DNA of 64,000 nucleotides from Humulus lupulus (GCF_963169125.1 NC_084797.1:104991868-105055867); one strand, 5' to 3'. Shown: positions 1-10,671, numbered from the stretch's first letter. Made by a program: numbers and translations. The notes: generated from the sequence alone by a model not told the origin.

Positions 1-661
1 GCAGTCTGATGTACTCCATGTTGTGTACAAGACCTGACATTTGTTATGCTGTAGGGATAGTCAGTCGTTATCAATCAAATCCTGTATTGAGTCATTGGAT
101 TGCAGTGAAGGATATTCTCAAGTATCTTAGAAATACTAGAGATTATATGCTTGTATATTCAGGTGGAGTCCTGAACCCCACTGGTTACACTGATTCTGAT
201 TTTCAATCAAACAGAGATAGTCGGAAATCGACTTCTAGATCAGTGTTTATTCTTGGAGGAGGAGCATTAGTCTGGCTAAGTATTAAACAAACCAGCATTG
301 CAGACTCCACCATGGAAGCCGAGTATATAGCGGCTTGTGAAGCTGCTAAGGAGGCTCTGTGGCTCAAAAAGTTCTACTCTGATCTGAAAGTTGTTCCAGA
401 AGTGGAGAAACCACTTGTTCTTTACTGTGACAACAGTGGAACAGTGGTTAATTCTAATGAACCAAGAAGCCACAAGAGGGGAAAGCATATAGAGCGCAAA
501 TACCACTTAGTCAGAGAATTCGTACATAGAGGAGATGTGTCCATTCTGAAGTCGTATCAGAACACAACCTGGCAGACCGGTTCACGAAGACGCTTCCTGC
601 AAGGCAATTCGAGGGTCATGTACCTAATATGGGAATGAGAAAAATGCCTCACTTTCTTTAA
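1..661 (+). pseudogene. Copia polyprotein C-terminus: RNase H domain
   Basis: The open frame enters from the left edge and reads SLMYSMLCTRPDIC, the standard end of copia RT, followed by the RNase H. Visible active-site motifs are YTDSDF (first Asp), STMEAEYIA (Glu) and LYCDNSG (Asp), then HIERKYHLVREFV. The enzyme removes the RNA strand during reverse transcription in the virus-like particle. Near position 565 the frame slips: the expected ending (NLADRFTKTLPARQFEGH) continues in another frame and stops at 659-661. That frameshift is why I call it a pseudogene, although the damage is light and only affects the tail. Confidence 0.88.
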
Positions 662-665
662 GTAT

Positions 666-676
666 AAGTGGGAGAT
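666..676 (+). other. Polypurine tract of copia element A
   Basis: AAGTGGGAGAT lies directly before the LTR start TGTTAG. Its position after the polyprotein stop and before the LTR is that of the plus-strand primer. Confidence 0.8.
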
Positions 677-2593
677 TGTTAGGAGTGTGTCCTAAAAGCA
701 TGTAAAAGAAATTTGTTATTTCTATGAATAAATAAATACAATGGTCTATTATTGTTATATTTAGATTATTAAATTATTGTTTGAATAATTTTGTAAATAT
801 AAGAAAAATTCCATATTCATTATTGAGGATGTGATCTTGTATTAGTACGAGAGAATTAAGATCACATGAATGAATAAAAATAGTCCACAACAACAACAAA
901 TTAAAGTTATGGAATTCTTTAATTGGGGATGTAAGTACGGTTTGCTGAGTATCATGTTGATACAAATAATCTGGATTCAGATTATTGATGTGCTAAGACA
1001 TCTCAGTAAAGGTGCTTTATGTAATATGATTATATATGACATGGACTGATATGAATAAAAGTCTTTATCCAAAACCCATTTAACAATAAAGACTTGTAAT
1101 TCATATCATAACTGATGATCATTTATAGATCAACCTAAATCCTGAGTGTTCACGAACTCCTGTTCATGTTTATTAAATCTTTTGATTCATTCGTTAAGGT
1201 CTCTTCATAGAATGAGGCTAATGACTTTTGTTTTGGAGATTTAATATCATGGATGGCTGGGAACATGTATCAACAATACAGAATCTAATATTTCCTATCA
1301 GATCGTATATTAGTTCCCTTAAGGGTTAATTCTGGAACTGAATGATTTTGAGCTCAAGTCTATAATTGGATTATAGATTAATTATTCACTAGTGAATTAA
1401 TGGTACTTAAGGAATAAGAAGTAAATTAGAAAGGAAAAATGGTAATTCATCCATTCTAATTTATGAACTAATTAATTAATTAGAGGGTTGAACTATTGTA
1501 AGATGGTTATATTAATGGACGACTTAAGATAAGATTTCTGTAGAAGTATATCTACAACATAAAGAGTGAAATTATGAATTTATAGTGGGGAATTATCAGA
1601 ATTAATAAATTAACTATTATAATTAAAGAGTTTAATTATTTAGTTACAATTTATTCGAGCTTAATGTTATAGGTCCATGGTTCCCGAAATGGCTCAAACA
1701 AACACTGACAAAGGTGAATACAAAAATGGGCAAAAGGACTTATTTGATAAGTAAAAATATTTTTCTATCCAACAAACATAATTATTGTATGATTATGTGT
1801 AATTAATTAATTGAGAATTAATTAATTATTTGATTTAACAAAAATATAATTAAATTGAATTAATTTATATTTGGGATTTTTGGTATTTAAATAATAAGAA
1901 AAAATTGGGAAAAATCACATGCATTCCTTGGCATGTGGTACACGTGTAGCACAGTGCACAGTCACTGTGCTACACTCATAAGAGGCTCTAGGTAGTTTCC
2001 TGGTTCCACAATTTTAGTTATTTAAATATTAAATAAATAATGAGATATTGTAATATGATTAAAATATTATTATTTAAACATAATCTGATAACTGATTAGT
2101 TATTTTCAAATTGTTTAAAATAACTAATATTTTATTTTTAATATATTGGATATATTAAATATAGGATATCAGTTTTTTAGAACGATACTTTTCAGGGATA
2201 GAAAAATATTGTGAAATCTCTCCGAGAGAAAAAGAATAGTGATACAAGCATAGGTCACTGTTCTTCACAAACTTAGGTCCAAACTTTATCAGATCTCATG
2301 TGTTGAGAACATCTGATAAATAGAATTTGCCTATTATTTTGTATAGCGAGCCCACACTCGTTCTTTGTGTACTGAGAACATTTTGGAAGATCCTGGTGTG
2401 AGATCTCAAGGATTTTTGCCATACAAAAAGATTGCTGCAAGGAAGGACCTGAGGTAATTTTCTATTCATATCTTTGATTCAATATATATATACATGTGAA
2501 GAAGTAGATCTAGAAATCTTGTGGGATTAAATTAACAATTTTTATTGTTGTTCCACTGCGTATAATCTCTTATTTGATCTATAAAAACCAACA
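677..2593 (+). repeat. LTR of copia element A (1917 bp)
   Basis: The left end TGTTAGGAGTGTGTCC follows the purine tract and the right end CCAACA precedes the PBS. The sequence is AT-rich, with no coding region that I recognise. It carries a strong hairpin at 1944-1975. Because coding sequence abuts on both sides, it serves as 3' LTR of the left copy and 5' LTR of the right copy. No second copy is in the window, so divergence cannot be judged. Confidence 0.85.
1944..1975 (+). other. Perfect hairpin in the copia LTR
   Basis: GTGTAGCACAGTG (1944-1956) and CACTGTGCTACAC (1963-1975) are exact reverse complements separated by six bases. The stem is 13 bp. No function is assigned; it could be a transcript structure in the LTR or the remnant of a small inverted-repeat insertion. 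Confidence 0.7.
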
Positions 2594-2595
2594 AA

Positions 2596-2608
2596 TAGTA
2601 TCAGAGCC
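2596..2608 (+). other. Primer binding site of copia element A
   Basis: TAGTATCAGAGCC lies two bases after the LTR end and differs by one base from TGGTATCAGAGCC, the common plant copia site complementary to the initiator methionine tRNA 3' end. Confidence 0.85.
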
Positions 2609-4452
2609 ATCTTCACATATATATATTGAATCTGTGTGGGTTTAATTTTATGCATTTATTTATTTTTGATGAATGAATGGATGGCTTAATATGATTGAAT
2701 GCATGGGAATGTTAAATCGTTAATTATATGGTGTTTTGGGTTAGGATTTGTTTATGATTAGATCATTGTGTAAGCCATTAAAGGGCATAGGATTTATGTA
2801 AATTTATTTGGTTTTTGGCACCATAAAATTGTAATTTCGATCACACAAAACTCAGAACGGAGCCCGGGATTCAGAATTCAGAATTCAGCCACCGTTCATC
2901 CGAGCCCGCCCACTGAGCCGCTGCCGGGGACGTCGTACGGACGGATCCGTACGGTTCCGTACAAAACACCCCCGACAGCCCCGTTTGACGCCATGTGTCC
3001 CCGTCTTGCTGGTCCAAATTTTATTTTTTTTTTTTTGACAATATTCTGTTATTATTTTTTTTAATTTTAAAAAGTTAAATATCCTATTTATTAGAAATTT
3101 GATATTTAAATAATGTGATAATTTTGTTATCCTAACAAACTTTTTGAATATATTTTTTTCAAAATTTAATTTTAAAAATAACAGATATTAACTAAATATT
3201 TAAGTTTCTTGTTTTAATTAAAAGCTGCTTTAATTAAAAAGAAAAATAAAATATTGATTATTTAAAAGTTTTGTTTTAATTAATCAAGATAATTTGAAAA
3301 TTATTTTCTTATTATTATTCTAGACCAACAACGACACATATCCTACCGAAAGTAAAGTAAAGAAGCCAGATGGAGATCAAGGCGGTTTTATTTTATTTTA
3401 TAATTTTATAAAGTGGTTGTAAAATTAGAAATACCCAAAAGCACCCGGTCCAACATTTATTGTTTATTTATTTAAATAATTATTTTCATGTGATTGATGT
3501 GATTGATAATATGTTCATGCATTTTGTGCCATACATAAAAACTCACACAGTCATAATCATGCATCTCATTAGTAGAAACATGATTATTAGGATTGTCCTA
3601 TATGTTTATATGATTTGTTTTGTGAAACCAATTGCATATAAATTACTTAGTTTTATTTTTGAAAACTTGGTAAAATATCACATCGGTTTTAAGTCTTTAT
3701 GACTTAAATTTCTTTAAACCAACTTTATTTTAAAATTGTTTTTTAGTAAAGTTTAAATGAACATAATTGGTAATTTAAAATTGGATATGGACCTAGAAAC
3801 TCGCTTTCTTTCCAATTTTAATTATGTTCATAAAGTTTAAAGAATCTATAATTAATTTTGAAATAATTAGGCTAAAAACACTTATTTCAAAATAGTGAGT
3901 GGGAGAGGGTTGATATCTCAACATAACCCATGGTCTCCATTATTAATATAACACCGTGAGATATGAATAGCGCCTCGCGACGGCTTTGTTTTTGTCCCCC
4001 TAAGGAAGGTGTCTAGACATATCAATAGCAATGTTATATTTCTTACAAAGATAGGAACTAATGATGTATTTTAGGTTTGACCAACCCTAAGGCGGCATGT
4101 CGTAAGTTAAGTTATGAACTCCGAAATAATGGGTTATACTCACAAAGTTATGATTAAGCTTTTGCAGTGGATAATCATAACTTGACCAAACTAAGCGGTA
4201 CTTTAATGTTTAAAAGGAGAAAATAAAGAGTTATTTTAAGTTTTAAACAATAAAGATAAGAATTTCTTATAAATTCTCTAAGATTAATTTGACTGACCCT
4301 AAGGTGGCACTTTAATTGTTAGAAAGTTTTATCGTGGAAATTAATCAGTATTTTATGTGTTTTAATTGTGCTCATGCATCACATTTAATTTCCGAAACTT
4401 TGATATTTATTCTAAATATAATAATATTTGTATTTATTTATTCCCAGAAATA
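2609..4452 (+). other. Long untranslated leader of copia element A
   Basis: No convincing coding sequence lies between the PBS and the gag-like ATG. The stretch is AT-rich except for a GC-rich island near 2860-3000 with palindromic CCGTACGG and ACGGATCCGT motifs. Two related phrases (ACCCTAAGGCGGCA near 4086 and ACCCTAAGGTGGCA near 4296) repeat about 210 bases apart. A pyrimidine-rich TTTATTCCCAG precedes the ATG at 4453 and could be a splice acceptor for a 5' untranslated intron. Confidence 0.5.
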
Positions 4453-4985
4453 ATGTATATTGGTGAATTACACACCGATGCTTTTCTCAAATCCTTGGTT
4501 TTTGAACCTGAAAATATGCAACACTTGTTTCGAGGCATGTTGACCATTTTTTCTTATAAAAAGATAATGTCAACAGTCTGTGAAAAACCTCCAACAGAAC
4601 CACCTCTGGCTACTAGCTGTGAAGCAGAAGAAAAATATGCAAATTGGATGAAATTCGATCGATTGGCACGTTATTGCATGCTCTCAACCACGCCTGACGA
4701 AAAAAAGGAAAAATATGACTCAGCACATGAGATGTGGCGAGCAACGACAAAGGAAGTCTTTGCTGAGTGTCATCATTTATATCAAACAAAAAAGGTAAAT
4801 AAGATTTACATATATTTTTTCAATTTTGAATAATAGATTCAAATACAATGAATATTAGATTCAAATTTTTTGGACAGTAGATTCAAAAATATATGCCACT
4901 AATCTATTTTTCTTTTGTTATTCCTTTACAGAATCAGAACCCTGAAAAGGAGGAAGAGACTGATGAGGATTTGAATAGCAAGTAA
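4453..4985 (+). pseudogene. Copia gag-like gene with an apparent intron
   Basis: The frame from ATG 4453 reads EEKYANWMKFDRLARYCM and DSAHEMWRATTKEVF, which aligns by eye with the UBN2-type copia gag segment (YEKWxKxNRxARxxIL...TAKEIW). At 4795 a GTAAAT donor follows an in-frame Lys codon, and TTCCTTTACAG ends at 4931. Joining 4794 to 4932 keeps the frame exactly (phase 0) and adds an acidic tail NQNPEKEEETDEDLNSK before TAA at 4983. The product is about 130 residues, much shorter than a full gag, with no zinc knuckle. The intron is inferred from sequence only. It may be a decayed gag or a processed, host-adapted gag fragment. Confidence 0.5.
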
Positions 4986-5330
4986 AGAAATGGAGAAGTT
5001 GGAGACTAGTTTTATTTAGTAATTTTATTGTTAGTTGAACAATTTAAATTGCTTTATTTTTTTTTAGAAATGTTAGATTTCTTTAAACAAAAGAAAACTA
5101 CAGTCTAGAAATTTAGTTTATTATTAGTAATTTTGATTATTAATGTTTGGAAACTTATTTCTATGTTTGCATAACATTTATTTCTTTATTAATAAAGTAG
5201 TTATTATTTAAAGAAATTATCTATTTACTTGTTATCCAAATGCTTTGGAATAAACAAAGTTTACATACATATAATGAATGACAAATCTTTTTATAATTCT
5301 GAATTATTTAAAACAGCTAATCAAAGATCT
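4986..5330 (+). other. AT-rich stretch between gag-like gene and integrase
   Basis: No coding sequence is supported. A normal copia element would have the nucleocapsid, protease and integrase start here; they are missing. The bases resemble a plant 3' untranslated region (T-rich runs, AATAAA-like strings). Confidence 0.5.
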
Positions 5331-5824
5331 ATTAAACTGATTCCGATAGTGAAGCATATCTGTGGCACTTGAGATTGGACCATATTTGTCTAGACAGAAT
5401 AAATAGGCTTGTAAAGGATAGTCCTTTAAGATAACTATCTATTGGATCTCTCCCTATTTGTGAATCCTGTCTAGAAGACAAAATGACCAAGAGACCTTTT
5501 TCTGCTAAAGGTTCGAAGAGCCACATAACCACTTCAGCTAGTACATATGGATGTTTGCGGTCCACTTAATGTACAAGCAAGAGGGGTTTGTAAATATTTC
5601 GTCACTTTCATTGATGATTATTCAAGATATTGTAACCTATACTTAATGCAATGAAAATATGAAACTTTTGGAAAGTTCAAAGAATTTCAAGCAGAAGCTG
5701 AAAAACAATTAGGTAAATCACTAAAAGCACTTCGATCTGATCGAGGAAGAGAGTACTTGAATTTTAAATTCGAGGACCATTTACGTGAGCATGGCATTCA
5801 ATTCCAACTCATTGCACCTAAAAC
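5331..5824 (+). pseudogene. Copia pre-integrase and integrase core, first part
   Basis: LWHLRLDH and CESCLEDKMTKRPFSAKG give the His/Cys zinc-binding pre-integrase domain. After a frameshift near 5537 the core continues with MDVCGPLNV (first catalytic Asp), FVTFIDDYSRY and LRSDRGREY (second Asp), ending at LIAPKT where the solo LTR is inserted. Two in-frame stops (after SPLR and after YLMQ) and the frameshift make it inactive. Integrase would join element DNA to the host chromosome. Confidence 0.88.
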
Positions 5825-8104
5825 TGTAACGACCCAAAATCCCTAATATGGCTTAAGGGCCTTGATTAGTGTGTCGGGAGGGCATATTTGGTCCATGTGT
5901 GAATTAATTGATTAAATACATGATTATATGTTTAGTATGCCTGTTTGACTATATGAATGTTAAATTGTGATTAAATGTTATAACTGTGAGAACCACATTA
6001 TTATGTGGGTAAATCTGCAGCGTGCGACTTGAGGCGATCCTAGGGAGCTAGATAGCGGGAAAAGTCACAACGGGGCTTAGTATTTGACTTTGGACAAGTC
6101 AAGGGGTATTTCAGGTATCGGGTAGTTATCTTAGACTATCGGGTTATGGAAATAAATATATGGAGATGTATTTAAGGTTAGGAAGTCTAGGACGGAATAT
6201 TGGGGAATTTTACCGTTTAGCCCTTGGGGACGTTTCTGGCACCCCGAGCCTCGGGATTGACCTAAGTAACCAAAGTTAGACTTAGCCAAACAGAAGCTAG
6301 TGGAACAAAAAAAATAGACCGATTTCTTCTTTCTCTCTCTCTCTTTCAAGAAAGGAAACACAAAACACTGAAAATTTAGGGAATTAATCTGGGAATTCAA
6401 AGGATTGAAGTGGAGATTTGGAAGATTAGCTCAAGAATAATCCAAGGAACACTCAACCAAGGCTAAGGTGAGAATTGAATTGTACTTTTGGGGTTAGAAT
6501 TCTGAGTTTTTGGTTGAGTATTAAGGTATTTATGATTTTGTTGTTTAAGGGCTGAATTGAAGTTGAGAGCTTGGGTTTTAGCTCAGGAATTTGTCAAGGA
6601 AGTGGTTCAGCAGAAGAGGTAAGCTCCAATTTGTGATTTGGATGTTTAAATTCTAGTTCTGTATGACTGGTTTTGGTGTTTTAAGTTCTTGAGTTTCATA
6701 AATTAAAAATTGGATTATAGTAGGTTTTTAGACTGGATTTCTATTGAGTTACGTTGTTAGAGTCATGTTAAAAGTTTTGTGATTGATGGGTTTTGAATTA
6801 AGGAACTTTGGGATGGTTTTGGATGAGGTTTAGATGTTGGAAATGGTGGGTTTTCCGGGCATGAAGGGAAGGGTCGCGACTCTGTTCTAGAGCGTTGCGG
6901 CCCTAGGATGCAAAGGAGCTAGGGAGGCTCGGCCAAAGGGAAGCGCCGCGGCACCCAAAGGCAGGACCGTGGTGTGTGTCTACTTCTAGGGATGGCCTTG
7001 GCTCTGTTTTAGGGCAGGGCCGCGGCTAGGTTTCAAGGGCTGCAGCCCTTAGGTGCACACTTGAACATTTGGGGATTTTAGGCATGGGAATGTATTCTAG
7101 GGTGCTCGGGATCGATTTCCCCACCGTGATTGGTGGAATTCGATGTCCCGGAAGCTAGAATTGTATCCGGAAACCCTTATTTGACTATTAATGTAATCCA
7201 ATAACTTGGTTGTGACTAGGTGTTAAGGCTAGGGCTCGGGGACGGGTCGTGCTCGAGGAGCGTCGCTCGTAATCAGTAAACGCAGAGACTAAAGGTAAGA
7301 AAACTGCACCGGGTTGTATATTTGCAATGGGACTAAGGGCTCACTAATGTGTATGCTTGTAAGGATGGTATTATGCCGTGTAAACAGTAAACCAACGACC
7401 AAAGAGTGCCAAGGGTTACACTAGCGCACAGGGCGCGGCTTGGCCATTGGTAGCCAAGGACAGCTTATTATGCATTGAGCTCGGTTTAAGCAAGTCGAAG
7501 TCAGTGTGGTAAACAGAGGGTGCGTTCTAAGTCATCGACCCTAGTTATTAGGTGATTTGATTGTTAGATCGATTAATTGCATTGTTGATTATGAATATGT
7601 GTTAAGTGATTAATGTGAAATAACAAGTGTTTAGTCATGCTTAATGAATTAATTATCTGTTGCTATTTTTTGCATTGCCTATTATGTTTTCTTACTGGGC
7701 CTTGGCTCACAGGTGCTACGTGGTGCAGGTAAAGGCAAGGGCAAACTTGATCAGCCCTGATTTGGAGAGCTCTACGAGCAGAATGTACATGACCAGTTGC
7801 TCAGCTACCACGGTTGAGGTTTAGGCAGGGACACGAGACCCAAAAATGTTCATTTTACCTTAGTATGGCTGACAGTCGTCTGTATTTTGGAGAGTCTGTA
7901 ATCCAACTTCTAAACATTATTTTTTTTTGGGATCCCATGTATTAAACTATTTAGTTATATAAAGTGAAACTTTTGAGACCAAATCATTTTTAACCCTAGA
8001 TCATACATGTTTAGTGACACGTTTTCAAATTAATAACTAGATTAGCAAGTCCTGCACCTTTATAAGTACACAGTGTAGCGGTCTTGGCTATCCAGGGCGT
8101 TACA
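5825..8104 (+). mobile_element. Solo LTR of a Tekay-like gypsy element (2280 bp)
   Basis: The insert begins TGTAACGACCC and ends GGGCGTTACA, matching the LTR ends of element D (16577-18774). No PBS, gag or purine tract remains, so this is one LTR left after LTR-LTR recombination. Flanks are AAAAC (5820-5824) and AAAAT (8105-8109), a probable 5-bp target duplication with one change. The interrupted integrase resumes right after. It carries the same 16-bp palindrome AAGGGCTGCAGCCCTT (7035-7050) as the D LTRs, near a GC-rich block at 6880-7060. Confidence 0.92.
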
Positions 8105-8657
8105 AAAATGCACAGTAAAATGGTGTTTCAGTAAGACAGAATAGAATGTTATTAGATATGGTTAGATCAATGATGAGTTTCTCATCATTACCACTGTCAT
8201 TCTGGGGCTATGCGATTCAATGTGCTCTATACATATTAAATGTTGTTCCATCTAAGTCTGTCCAAAAGACACCCATAAAATTATGGAATTGTTGTAAATC
8301 TAGTTTATACTATTTTCAAATTTGGGGGTGTCCTGCACACGTGCTTAAAGGAAAGACCGGGAAGTTGGAATCATGCTCCGAAGTATGCATGTTTGTTGGA
8401 TATTCCAAAGAGACCAAAGGTGGAATTTTCTATAGTCGAAAAGACAATAAAACATTTGTATTGACAAATGCAACTTTTCTTGAATATGATTATGTCAATA
8501 ACCACAAACCTCGCAGAAAGGCTGTTTTGGAGGAGATGATCTTGAATGAAGTTGCAAAGTCACCAGCAATAACCAATGAAAAATGGCAAGAGGAAACTGA
8601 TAGTTCTAGTCAGAATAGTAGAGAACCTCATCGTAGTGGGAGGGTTAGTAAGTAACC
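8105..8657 (+). pseudogene. Copia integrase, C-terminal part
   Basis: This continues the integrase from 5824 after the solo LTR. It reads NGVSVRQNRMLLDMVRSMM, SFWGYAIQCALYILN, WGCPAHVLKGKTGKLE and VCMFVGYSKETKGGIFY, all hallmarks of the copia integrase C-terminus. The expected catalytic Glu in the ERxNRTL motif reads Val here, and a stop (TAA) replaces the second Gln of QQNG. The third active-site residue is therefore lost. Confidence 0.88.
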
Positions 8658-9318
8658 CACACGCTATGAACACGAAGTTCAAATGCTTATGTCTGACACA
8701 AACAAAGACGATCGATTGACATTTAAAAATGCAATGAATAATTCTGACAAGGAAATATGGCAAGAAGCCATGAACCAAGAAATGGAATCGATGTATTCCA
8801 ATTATGTCTGGGTTCTTGAAGATCCACCTGAGAATATCAAACCCTTTGTTGCAAGTGGATATTCAAGAAGACAAGAGGAGTGGATGGGAAAGTAGAGACT
8901 TTCAAAGCAAGGCCTGTAGCCAAAGGTTACACACAAAAAGAAGGGGTTGACTATGAAGAAACCTTTTCTCCTGTAAGAAGGGGTTGACTATGAAGAAACC
9001 TTTTCTCCATTATCCATGCTAAAATCCATTCGTATACTCTGGTCCATAAATGTGTGCGTGGATTATGAGATTTGGCGAATGGATGTCAAAACAACTTTTC
9101 TAAATGGCTGCCTTGACGAAACCATTTACATGTCTCAAGCAGAAGGGTTCAAATTAAAAAGGTCAAGAGAAAAAGGTTTGCAAGCTTCTTAAGTCCATTC
9201 ATGGACTCAATCAAGATTCTAGATCTTGGAATCTTAGATTTGATGATACAAGTAAAACATTTGGTTGTTGAAAATAATGTTGATGAACCTTGTGTCTATA
9301 TAAAAATCAAAGATGGTT
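8658..9318 (+). pseudogene. Copia reverse transcriptase, N-terminal part (truncated)
   Basis: Recognisable blocks are [66 protein letters not shown] and an ending like DEPCVYIKIKDG. Several frameshifts and stops are present, including one caused by a 37-bp duplication at 8939-9008. The sequence leaves the RT at about 9318, before the YVDD catalytic box. Confidence 0.85.
8939..9008 (+). repeat. 37-bp direct duplication inside copia RT
   Basis: A 33-bp string beginning AGAAGGGGTTGACTATGAAG occurs at 8939-8971 and identically at 8976-9008, with TGTA between them. The 37-bp period is not a multiple of three, so it shifts the RT frame. The two copies are identical, suggesting a recent event. Confidence 0.9.
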
Positions 9319-9858
9319 AATTTATCCATTTAATTTTGAGTTAAAATAACTTTTAATTATCTTAAATTTTTTGTAAGAATAATTAACTTGGGCTTAATGC
9401 CCAATAAGTTATTAGGCCCAGATTTGAATTTGGGCTCATACAATTAATTCAAAATAAAACAAGTTTAATTATGGGTTAACTTAATTAAGCCCATAATTTG
9501 AATGGATAATTTTTGGATGCAAGCCCTAGGGTTTAAAAACCCTAGGGGCGGCTGCATATGGTGGCTCGGCATAGTGCACGACTGGGGCACACGGTGGATG
9601 CTGGGTGTGGCACGCAGAGGTGCACGGGTTGGTGCAGCAGCAGCAGGCGCAGGGGTGTGCTAGTGCGCCCGACAGACGTAGGCACAGGGGCGCGCTGGCA
9701 CGCACGGCTGGCGTGGGTGCAAGGGCGCGCAGGGGTGTGCTGCTAGCGTGTTGCGCAGGGGCATGGGCACTTGGTTGGGCGAGGTTCGCGGAGCGCCTAG
9801 GCAGGCAGCACGCAGGGGCTAGGCACGCATGCGGCTGGGTGAGGCTCGGGCTGGGTGG
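9319..9858. other. Orphan segment: promoter-like motifs then GC-rich tract
   Basis: This stretch separates truncated copia RT from truncated gypsy gag B and matches neither. From 9385 to 9500 it holds several TGGGCT/GGCCCA (site II-like) motifs in both orientations, then a telo-box palindrome at 9524-9547. From 9545 to 9850 the GC content rises sharply, with repeated GGGGCGCGC and AGGGGTGTGC words. It could be part of an unrelated LTR (promoter plus leader) or a captured host promoter. Open frames in the GC-rich part look accidental. Confidence 0.4.
9524..9547. promoter_or_regulatory. Telo-box palindrome
   Basis: CCCTAGGGTTT and AAACCCTAGGG are perfect inverted arms around two central A bases. 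AAACCCTA is the plant telo-box, found in promoters of ribosomal-protein and other growth genes, often together with site II (TGGGCY) motifs; several of those lie within 140 bases upstream. Function here is inferred. Confidence 0.45.
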
Positions 9859-10671
9859 GACAACCAACATCTTTGAGGTGGAATAATGGCTCAGAAATGT
9901 AGTACTGATCCTAGCACACATGAATCTCGACAACGCAGACTGCATATCCTGTGTTTCGTCTCTGCTTAATAAGGATGCTAGAATATGGTGGGACTTAGTT
10001 CAACAGACTCACGACGATGCCATCATGACATGGACCAGATTTGTGGAGCTATTCCACAAGAAGTACTACAACTCGGAAGTCATTGCCACAAGGGTCGAGG
10101 AGTTCACTAGTCTGAAGCAGGGCAACTTGACGGTAGCAGAGTATGCTCGACAGTTTCACCAATTAGCTAAGTTTGCACCAGAGTTGGTTCCAACTGACGT
10201 TGTGAGGGTTACCAAGTTCGTTAGAGGACTTAGACCAAAGATTGAGCTAGGGGTTAAGCTAGAAAATCCTGGAACTACTACGTATGCCGATGTTCTAGAA
10301 ACAACTATAGAAGTAGAAATGCTTCAAGCGAATGTTAGTAAGGAGGAGGCTAGTAAGCCTGAGCCTAAGCAGCAGAGTCAACCTTAGAATGGTCGGAACA
10401 ACCACCACAACAACAACCATTAGTCCAGCAACAATAATGGCCAGAAGAGAAGGCATCCTGACAATAAGCAGTCCACAACGATAAAAGAGCATGGGCAAAC
10501 AATGGAGGCAATAAGTTGGGTTATGTCGAATACCCGTAGTGCTCTAAGTGCCAAAAGAAACATCCTGGTGAGTGTCGAGCAAACACCAAGGGATGCTACA
10601 ATTATGGTCAGGAAGGTAACCAAAAGAAAGATTGTCCATAGCTCAGGCAAGAGAAGAAAAGGGACAACAAG
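9859..10671 (+). pseudogene. Gypsy gag and nucleocapsid (element B)
   Basis: Homology to C's gag starts near 9859. The long open stretch from 9920 reads ARIWWDLVQQTHD, FVELFHKKYYNSEVIA, LTVAEYARQFHQLAKFAPE and FVRGLRPKIE, the retrotransposon gag capsid fold. After a stop at 10387 and a frameshift the nucleocapsid reads CSKCQKKHPGECRANTKGCY and NYGQEGNQKKDC. In this last zinc knuckle (CX2CX4HX4C) the second Cys is Tyr and the His is Asn. Gag would form the particle and bind the RNA. Confidence 0.87.

Larger units (their letters stand above)
1..2593 (+). mobile_element. Ty1/copia LTR retrotransposon A, left copy (3' end only)
   Basis: The window opens inside a copia polyprotein (RNase H) that runs into a purine tract and then an LTR starting TGTTAG and ending CCAACA. 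The rest of this copy lies upstream of the window. The same LTR is followed by a PBS and a second internal region, so this LTR is shared with the right copy (677-9318). Copia is inferred from the RNase H at the end of the polyprotein with no integrase after it. Confidence 0.85.
677..9318 (+). mobile_element. Ty1/copia LTR retrotransposon A, right copy (3' truncated)
   Basis: In order: LTR, PBS, long leader, short gag-like gene, pre-integrase zinc domain, integrase core, integrase C-terminus and the first part of RT. The protease region is not recognisable. A solo gypsy LTR interrupts the integrase at 5825-8104. The RT breaks off around 9318 before the catalytic YVDD box, so the RNase H and a further LTR are absent to the right. 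Confidence 0.85.

Noticed and set aside
3460..3702. 80-residue open frame in the copia leader
   Set aside because: AT-rich, hydrophobic by composition, no recognisable motif; likely chance.
9526..9945. Overlapping open frames on both strands of the GC-rich tract near 9550-9890
   Set aside because: Low stop density is expected in GC-rich sequence; composition is skewed, no family motif is visible, and the frames on both strands cannot all be genes.
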